A stretch of DNA of 13,845 nt from contig MU632291.1 in assembly GCA_026770615.1 (NCBI GenBank), positions 1 through 13,845 of the forward strand, in the 5' to 3' direction. The stretch is from Pavlovales sp. CCMP2436. Taxonomy: Eukaryota > Haptophyta > Pavlovophyceae > Pavlovales. The position numbers were made by a program, and so were the translations under genes. This document shows positions 7,463-13,845 of this stretch, one piece after another. Numbering within the stretch: position 1 is the first letter of the stretch; every line of letters starts with the position of its first letter. Under the pieces are notes generated by a model. The model was given only the letters and a program-made list of their open reading frames with translations, did no database searches and was not told the origin of the DNA.

Positions 7463-7759
7463 AGTCAAACGCTGCAAGGGGCATCCTAGCCCGCAATTCG
7501 CGGTCCTCGTCCAGAGCGAGACCCCGGATGCACTCGTGGCTTTTGCGCACGACACAGACTGCGAGTGGCAACATGTAACGCGCACCGCGATGCGCACAAT
7601 CTGCACGTCGAGCGCAGATTGCGGAACGCGCACAACAAGGCCCGCGCTCTCGATGCGATCCTCGCACTTGTTCGCGAGAATGAAGGATTGCGCGGGCGCG
7701 CCGTGCTCGCCGGCTACGAGTCGACTAGCACTAGCCATCGGCATCGGGTGACCTCATGA
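7463..7759 (+). pseudogene. unrecognised coding-like fragment, frameshifted
   Basis: Two frames with GC-rich third positions follow each other. The first (about 7460-7570) reads RCKGHPSPQFAVLVQ and DALVAFAHDTDCEW. The second (about 7565-7759) reads HVERRLRNAHNKARALDAIL and LVRENEGLRGR, probably helical, ending in TGA at 7757. A single base change in length near 7565, or an undetected intron, would link them. It has no recognised family and no defensible start. Confidence 0.22.
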
Positions 7760-8319
7760 TACGCGCTGGCATTCCGCCACCCGAACCAGCTGGCACCAGG
7801 CGCCAGCGTGCGCCCGCACCACTCGCTTTTCGCGGCTAATGATGATGAGGCAGCACATCTGCCGTTCTGCGTATATGCGCATCATACGTATGACTATGCG
7901 CCGCCACATGTGACATGATGTCATGAAGGCGCAACTCAAGACGGACATCGACATCGTCAGTTTCGCCATGTCGACATCTCGGCGGGTGCGCCGCACATAT
8001 ATTATTGTGCAAAGGATCAGACAGGTTGGCGTTTGACTGTCAGTGATTTATTCGATCTAGTCTGAGCATGTCGCAAAACTCTTGATCTCATATGTGTAAG
8101 TTTTTAGTTATCCGTCCGTCCCGGGGAGGATTGCACTGGATCGGAGCGTTGAGAAACACTCAGATCCAGGGATCCACCCCAAGCACACGGATACCGTCCC
8201 CACCGCTGATCAGTTCAGACACTCGACGATCGACGACTCTCGACTGGCGCGCTGACCGACATGCAGCACCGTCTGCGAGCGCGGCACACCTTCGCGACTC
8301 CCAAAACATTACTTCTTCA
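7760..8319. other. interval without a recognised gene
   Basis: No convincing coding frame or RNA gene is seen. Small palindromic pieces occur at 7877-7901 (GCGCAT, CATACGTATG, ATGCGC) and around 7906-7924 (CATGTGACATGATGTCATG). No copy of the copia LTR start and no continuation of the left-arm Pro-rich ORF is present here. Confidence 0.4.
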
Positions 8320-9063
8320 CTAGCCTGTATCACATATATTGCGATTATTGCCCCAACCGAGGGACAAAAATCGCAAATATACGTGGCTTATCTGCTGACC
8401 CAGTCTATCCCACCCCTTGCCGGGGTGGGCCTCGGGCGCAGGACTTTGGGATGCGGGAATTTGCGGGCTTGCTGGCTCATGATTGTGTTTTGGAGAATTT
8501 GAGTTTGCTGACTCATATTTGGTTTTGGGTTTCTTGCCGCCCGAGTGCTCAAGCGTGGTTGGCTGGATGGTTTCAAAGGCCCGTTTGGTTGTTGATGAGC
8601 GCATTGTGCGTGGGTGATTTTCATGTATGAATTTGACGGACTTGTCCGGGATTATTGCGTGCTTGTTTGACGGGCCTGCTGCGGATTCGTGGTGTCTGGT
8701 GGGACTGGCTGGTCCTGTTTTGGGTTCATGATGTATGGTGGGACTGGCTGCTGCTGGTAGTGCTGAGGGTGTGGCTCGGGAGAGTCTCTTTTGGATGCGC
8801 TTTGAGGGTATGACTCGAGGCGGTCTCTTCTGGATTTGATTTTCCATGATTGGTATGCGTAAGCGTGGCTGGCCTCGGCTGGGCCTGAGGGTGGGCTTAG
8901 GCTGCATAGGGGGTATGGTCGGGTCTGCACCTGGTAATGAGTCTTCGTTATTCGGAGGTTGGTTGCGCGTCATGCGTCTTCGTTTGGCAGGAGTTGTCTG
9001 TGCACTGGTGTCTTTTGGGGGTATAGGCTCATGCTGCACGTGTGCCTCTAGGGTCGACAACAT
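8320..9063 (-). CDS. Pro-rich, internally repeated protein, 247 aa (right copy, uninterrupted)
   Basis: This is the same ORF as in the left arm, but it runs past the arm end at 8629 for another 100 or so codons and ends in TGA. The extra part adds Lys-rich, nuclear-localisation-like GGKKPKTKYE and further Pro/Ser/His-rich text (SPKHNHEPASPQIPASQSP). Cysteine is almost absent, there is no membrane segment and no recognised catalytic motif, so a disordered protein or protein segment is likely. It may be only the first exon of a longer gene. Leu94 replaces the left copy's Pro94. Continuity across the junction suggests this arm keeps the original arrangement. Confidence 0.45.
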   Translation of the reverse strand: MLSTLEAHVQHEPIPPKDTSAQTTPAKRRRMTRNQPPNNEDSLPGADPTIPPMQPKPTLRPSRGQPRLRIPIMENQIQKRPPRVIPSKRIQKRLSRATPSALPAAASPTIHHEPKTGPASPTRHHESAAGPSNKHAIIPDKSVKFIHENHPRTMRSSTTKRAFETIQPTTLEHSGGKKPKTKYESANSNSPKHNHEPASPQIPASQSPAPEAHPGKGWDRLGQQISHVYLRFLSLGWGNNRNICDTG

Positions 9064-9158
9064 ACTAAAAATAACTAAAATTTCCGATTCTCAGCGTTCG
9101 GAAGCGAAAAGAAAGTCATGATTCCCTAATTGAGACTTGACACGGAAAAGTTCGACGT

Positions 9159-9195
9159 AGATTCGTGAATGGGGCGGCGCCCCATTCACGAATCT
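9159..9195. repeat. perfect hairpin, right copy
   Basis: Reverse-complement partner of 4651-4687, with the same 17-bp stem and loop GGC on the plus strand, between the Pro-rich ORF start at 9063 and the stop of the small-gene model at 9200. Confidence 0.9.
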
Positions 9196-9199
9196 GCAA

Positions 9200-9829
9200 C
9201 TAACTTCCTGATTGTTCTGAATCGAGGTAGGTGAGCGCGCTTCGATTCGGGTTCGGCTTGAGGTCTGGCGCTTCCCGCCCGTAGAGCATGTAAAGATTCT
9301 TGAATACCTCGATGCGCCATTGCACAGCCGGGTGGTACGGGCGAGCGTGGCGCGGCAGCTTGCGGAGAGCCGAGCGAAGCTGAGATGATGGCATGATGGG
9401 ATGTCTATATCAATACGTGAGATTTTTATTTCGGGATTTAAACGCACCGAGCATTTTTTGTGGGACCAGGAATTTGCGGAAAGGAATGCTTACCGATCTC
9501 CTCAAAGATAGCATCTGTCGAGCAAATCGAAGGCTAGCTTCATGCCGATCGATGCGTCGTGCGAGATACGATGGCGAGCCGAGCGTACGCGAGCCTGCAA
9601 ACGGTAGCACAAACAGCAATTGTAAGTCAAGGTGATCTCGCCTGTCCGCCTACGCCGGTGGTTCATCTCATTCGCGGTCTTGAGCTCAGAGCAGGCTTTG
9701 CACACGATCGATGCACCCGACGCGTCTCCGGGCACAACCCCGAGCCGATTGCGTACAGTCATCTCGTGGCGGCTGTGCATTGTAGGTTATGTACTTACCC
9801 GAGAAAAATATCTTGGGCGAATAACGCAT
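9200..9829 (-). CDS. possible three-exon small gene, right copy
   Basis: Identical to the model at 4017-4646: exons 9799-9829, 9494-9594 and 9200-9379 read on the minus strand, with the same splice sites. The same doubt applies about the competing zinc-ribbon frame. Confidence 0.3.
9502..9780 (-). CDS. possible 92-aa CxxC/CxxC zinc-ribbon-like protein, right copy
   Basis: Identical to the ORF at 4066-4344 and mutually exclusive with the spliced model on the same strand. Confidence 0.33.
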   Translation of the reverse strand: MHSRHEMTVRNRLGVVPGDASGASIVCKACSELKTANEMNHRRRRTGEITLTYNCCLCYRLQARVRSARHRISHDASIGMKLAFDLLDRCYL

Positions 9830-10007
9830 GGCGAGGATTTTGGGTTGCTCTTTCAGGCAAGCCTCGTTTCTTTAACTACTCGTGAGTTAAAGAGTTTCCT
9901 TCGAAGCCAGGGCATCTCAGAGCTACCCCGAGTTATCGCGTTCTCGCGGGCTTTGCCTCCCGGGTTTTTTCTCGCGGGCCTTGCGGTTTTCTGAAACTGC
10001 GCACCAC

Positions 10008-10087
10008 CCTCCCGTCGTCCGCGATGTCCACCCGTGTCCGCGATGTCCGCCTGTGCCCGTCCGTGCCCACGATGTCCGTCCGCGTCC
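10008..10087. repeat. short-period CGATGTCC repeat, right copy
   Basis: Mirror of 3759-3838: CGATGTCC recurs irregularly before the 36-bp array. Confidence 0.6.
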
Positions 10088-10585
10088 CACCACCCGCCCG
10101 TTCCTCTCATGCCCAATGTGTCCGCAATCGGAACGCTACGACGATCCGCAATGTTCCCGCCCGACCGAGCTCTTCCACGATCCGCAATGTGCCCGCCCGA
10201 CCGAGCTCATCCACGATTTCCAATGAGTCCGCCACCCGAGCTCCTCCACGGTCTGCAATGTGTCCGCCACCCACCCATCCAACCCATGTCCAATGTGTCC
10301 TTCATCCACCCGTCCCACCCATGTCCAGTGTGTCCTTCATCCGCCCCGCCCCACCCATCTCCAATGTGTCCGCAAACGGAACGCTACGATGATATCCAAA
10401 ATGTCCGCCGACCAAGCTCTTCCACGATCTCCAATGTGTCCATCACCCGAGCTCCTCCACGATTTGCAATGTGCCCACCGCCCACCCCGGCCCTCAAATG
10501 CCCAATGTGTCCTACATCCCACCCCGTCCCCCCAAACGACCAATGTGTCCGCCACTCACCCCGCCCCCGAATGCCCAATGTGTCC
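10088..10585. repeat. tandem array of about 36-bp units, core CAATGTGTCC, right copy
   Basis: Mirror of 3261-3758 with the same fourteen units in reverse order. A plus-strand frame open from 10034 to 10957 crosses it, with NVS and MCP recurring about every 12 residues. That pattern follows from a period near 36 bp and is not by itself evidence of a protein. Confidence 0.88.
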
Positions 10586-11176
10586 GCAATCGTAACAATC
10601 AAGATCTCAGCCAAAACCGAGGACAGCCCACCGAGATACCCCCCGAGCCACGTCCGAGAGCCCCAAAACGGCCATCCACGCCCAACACCGGGAAATCACA
10701 AAAGTTACGGGAAAGACACCGCGATGACCGAGGACAGCTCAAAAATGACCCTCGAAATCGAAACTGTCCTCGCTCGTAACTTACGCGGGAAGCTTTTCAT
10801 TGATGCAGTGCTCGACGCTAGTAGAAATTATCAGTCAAAGAATCTGACTAAAACATTTTGGCGTAGATTTAAAGATGTGTTTCGTCATGTGCGACGTCGC
10901 TCAGGGTTTAAAGCTACTTTTCGGGTCGAGAGGTATGAGGCCACTAATTTACTGTGACTAATCCTGAATGAAGGGGTTACCTGAAATCATGGGGTCGCCG
11001 GCAATAAGAATTAGCGTTACGTTTTTGCGATGAGTTGATGCGTTTTTCTTAGTTGGAAATATTGCCACAATTAGAGATGCAAACGTCGTCATCCTCGAGT
11101 GCGACAAGAACAGGCACGCGCACGAGGGGGTGCAGTGCAATTTTTCTCAGAAAAATATATTGATTAGTTAGTCAGT
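10586..11176. other. interval without a recognised gene, right copy
   Basis: Mirror of 2670-3260; no additional information. Confidence 0.3.
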
Positions 11177-12141
11177 AACGTCTAAACCCCTATTATTGAC
11201 ACTTTTCGGGTAAATCAGGGCACAGCTGAGTTTTAAAGGGTCGGGGGAGGGCGCTTGATGGCCTATGGGATAGCCAGGGGTGTTGCTGAGGTGCCCTTGG
11301 AAGCCTGGCCTATTCGGACAAGCCCACCACACGTTGCTACAACTCATGTCAAGTGAGCTGTAGAGAGGTAAACCCCACCAAAACGGGACCTATTGTTGGC
11401 ACATTGGCCCCAACGCCCATCCGAGGGCCTGGAGGCACCCAAAGCTGGCCGGCGGCGAGCGGGAGCGTGGGGGCACTCCCGCCTATCACCCCCTCGGCGG
11501 GGGCCACGGCTTGCTGCCCCCCTTCCACTCCTCGATGAACTCGCGGACGAGGTAGTGTAGCCTAGCAGGTGGCCTCCAGCTTGTTCGAGCTCGGCCGCAC
11601 GCGCGACCGCCACGCACCCGGCCATGCGCTCGGCGACCTCCGCGGTGGTTCGGCTGTGACGTAGAGGCGCCTCGCCAGTCCCCACCCAAGGTCTGGACAT
11701 GTCCTCGGTCAAGCCTTGGCTTACTTTGGGGTGGTTGTAAAAATATGCTGTTGTTTTTGGTGAACATCCCGCAGAAAATGGCTCCGCAAGTTCTCAAGAT
11801 ATTGCAACGGTACCGGCATTGGCGTGACCGCTAGCTCACAGGGAATGCTAGGATCCATGAGCGAGCTCAGTGGCAGTTCTCGTTCTTGCACAAAGAGATA
11901 TTTGAGTCGAAATCACGGCCAAACTTTCTGATTCGCGATAGGTGCAACGCGCGGCGCGCTCTAGCGGCGGGCCAAAAGGTCGGACAGGGACGTTTGCTGG
12001 CTTGGCGGTCGCACCTTGACTTGGGCTATCCGGCGCTCCAACTCCCGCCGCAAAACTCTTAGCTGTTCAAACGTGAGCTACGTTCGCGCAAAAGTGCCAG
12101 CAATAGGGTACATGCCAATATAATAGGGGTTTAAAGACGTT
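11177..12141. mobile_element. candidate non-autonomous DNA transposon (MITE-like), right copy
   Basis: Mirror of 1705-2669, with terminal inverted repeats at 11177-11201 and 12113-12141. It was present before the arms were duplicated. Confidence 0.4.
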
Positions 12142-12368
12142 TTTTTTGTATGTCTTTAAAAAAAAATGTTGTAACTTACTAGTTACAGTAATTCTTTTCG
12201 ATACATATATAAATTATCACGAGTACTCTCAGTGCATCCCGGGATTCAATGCCGTTTCGGAGTCTCGGATGCCGCCATGTCTGCTCACATTCACTGTAGG
12301 TGCAGGCTTCGATAGGTCCGCAGGGCGCCCGAGTCCAGCACCCAGCTTGTCTGGAGGTGCGCCTGCGA
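12142..12368. other. 3' flank of the kinase gene, right copy
   Basis: Mirror of 1478-1704; no gene seen. Confidence 0.3.
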
Positions 12369-13258
12369 TCACAGCCGAGGCGCCTTGCCCGCGAGGCCGC
12401 CGCCTGTCCTTGCATGCGCGCCCACCGCGCCCCCGACCTTTTTGCCGCCGACGCCCCGCATGCCTCCCGCCTGCCCATGCCCCCCGCCTATGTGCATGGA
12501 CCCCACACTCGGCAGTCCGTCGTCTGCATCTGCCCCGTGCGCGCCGCTGCCGCCGCCGAGCGCGTGCGAGCGCATCGGCCCGCCGTGCGACCCCCCGCCC
12601 GGGTGCAGCGCGCTCGAGGTGGCGTGCATCGGCTGCGTGCGCCCGCCGCTCCACCCGCCGCCGCCGCCGAGCCCGCCGCCGAGCCCCCCGCCAGCGTGCG
12701 CGTGCGCCTGTCCGAAGCCGATGCCGCCGACGCCGACGCCCGCCATGCCTGTGGAGACGCCCTGCTGCCTCAAGTTGGACCCGCCTGGCAGGTTCTTCTT
12801 GAGCTTGAGGTTGGCCTGCTTGTTGCCGTTCACGCGTGGATGTCGCGGCGGCAATGCGTGTGCGCCCGCATTGCCGCCCAGCGCCGCACCCCCTCCGAGC
12901 CCGCCGCCCGCTGCCGCTCGCTGCGCAAACGTCGTGTGCCCGTAGGCGTTGGCCTGCTGCCCCACCTGCGGCTGCTGCGCGGGCGCCTGCGCGCCCGTAC
13001 CGAGCCCGCCGCCGTTGCCCCGCGCTGCGGTGCCGAACCCACCGCTGGCACCCAGCCCGCAGCCGGCTCCGATCGGCGGTAGGCTGCCCGCGCCACCATC
13101 CACGCCGCCGTCTGCCGCTGTCAAGCTTGCGGGGGCGTGGATTGCGCCGCTGCCGCCGCCGATGGAGGGGAGCGAGGTCGAGAAGGGCTGGCTCTGCGAG
13201 GCAGTAGGCTTGCTCCGCACCCCGCTGAGCAGCTCACTCTCCTCGTCCGAGCCACTGC

Positions 13259-13289
<31 letters not shown>

Positions 13290-13445
13290 CTCCTGCGAGT
13301 TAGCCATGTCGTTGTGCAGTGGAGGTGCTAGCACAGAGACGGACTGCGAGAGCGCCTGATTCATCGAGTAAGCCCTATATATACATATGTTTATACATAT
13401 GTATGTATGTATGTATGTATGTATTTATGTATGCATGCATATATG

Positions 13446-13500
<55 letters not shown>

Positions 13501-13770
13501 TAATATAATATACCGCTTCTCAGCCTCGCGGATGTCGCGGAACAAGGGGTGGCGCAGCGCCTGCCGCGCCGAGATGCGATCCTCCGGGTTGTAGGCGAGC
13601 AGCTTGGCGATGAGGTCGACGGCGTCGGAGGAGGCGTGCGCGATCAGCTTGGCGAACGGGGTCGCATTTTTGTGCGGGAAGTTGAAGTCGATGTGCGCGT
13701 TGGAGTGCTTCTTGAGCTTTGCCAGCACCTCGGGGGAGGGCGTGCCGAGGACCGCGTGGATCTTCTGCAC
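12369..13770 (-). CDS. MOK/LF4-type protein kinase, C-terminal part (exons 13514-13770 and 12369-13374), right copy
   Basis: Every base matches the left copy, so the 420 visible residues are the same. The two copies face each other tail to tail, about 10.9 kb between their stop codons. As on the left, the catalytic lobe lies outside the window, so it is unknown whether both copies are complete. If both are transcribed they give indistinguishable 3' ends, and readthrough past either stop would produce RNA able to pair with the other gene. Confidence 0.8.
13375..13513 (-). other. AT-rich intron with (TA)n microsatellite, right copy
   Basis: Mirror of 333-471, identical in length including the (TA)18 run. 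Confidence 0.75.
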
Positions 13771-13780
13771 CTGGGAGGGA

Positions 13781-13845
13781 GTGTGAGAGGGGGTGTGAGA
13801 GGGGGGTGTGAGAGGGGGGTGTGAGAGGGGGGTGTGAGAGGGGGG
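13781..13845. repeat. 13-bp minisatellite, right end
   Basis: Mirror of 1-65, cut by the window edge at the same base of the same unit. Confidence 0.9.

Larger units (their letters stand above)
8629..13845 (-). repeat. right arm of the 5217-bp inverted repeat
   Basis: This is the reverse-complement partner of 1-5217. It differs from the left arm at 8783 and 9025. Unlike the left arm, its inner end runs without a break into the neighbouring spacer: the minus-strand Pro-rich ORF crosses 8629/8628 and continues to 8320. This arm therefore looks like the undisturbed version of the locus, and the left arm like the copy cut by the LTR element. Confidence 0.97.

Noticed and set aside
1..13845. A giant terminal-inverted-repeat element such as a Polinton/Maverick or linear plasmid
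   Set aside because: No DNA polymerase B, integrase, packaging ATPase or capsid gene is present. The arms carry a fragment of a host kinase gene, and no element end or target duplication can be seen.

Overview
The window reads as nuclear DNA of a GC-rich flagellated microeukaryote, most likely an alga. The support is GT-AG introns, a Gly-rich kinase of the ciliary MOK/LF4 type, a Ty1/copia-type retrotransposon, minisatellites and AT-rich microsatellites. I cannot fix the lineage; nothing suggests bacterial operons, phage or an organelle.

The dominant fact is the layout. Bases 1-5217 and 8629-13845 are inverted copies of each other (position x pairs with 13846-x), 5217 bp per arm, around a 3411-bp unique spacer (5218-8628). 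Comparing the arms by eye I find no length difference and two substitutions, 4821/9025 and 5063/8783, both in the last 400 bp next to the spacer. The window is exactly as long as the palindrome, so its outer limits cannot be seen.

Each arm, from outside to inside, holds: a 13-bp minisatellite in an intron; the last two exons of a MOK-type protein kinase with a long Gly-rich tail, reading towards the centre; a roughly 965-bp candidate non-autonomous DNA transposon with imperfect terminal inverted repeats; a tandem array of about 36-bp units built on GGACACATTG; a small gene-like segment with two competing models (a CxxC/CxxC zinc-ribbon-like ORF, or a three-exon gene); a perfect 17-bp-stem hairpin; and a Pro-rich, internally repeated ORF.

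The spacer starts with TGTTAG, which looks like the 5' end of an LTR, exactly where the arm homology stops. A rearranged copia relic follows: a gag-position ORF with one in-frame TAG, then, with most of pol missing, the reverse transcriptase C-terminus and RNase H in another frame. No 3' LTR is visible. The rest of the spacer holds a frameshifted coding-like fragment, a stretch with no recognisable gene, and the C-terminal half of the Pro-rich ORF, which is continuous only with the right arm.

The genes form no visible pathway. The biology of interest is structural: a very recent or homogenised inverted duplication of a ciliary-kinase locus, or an assembly fold-back joining two alleles, one of them carrying a copia insertion.
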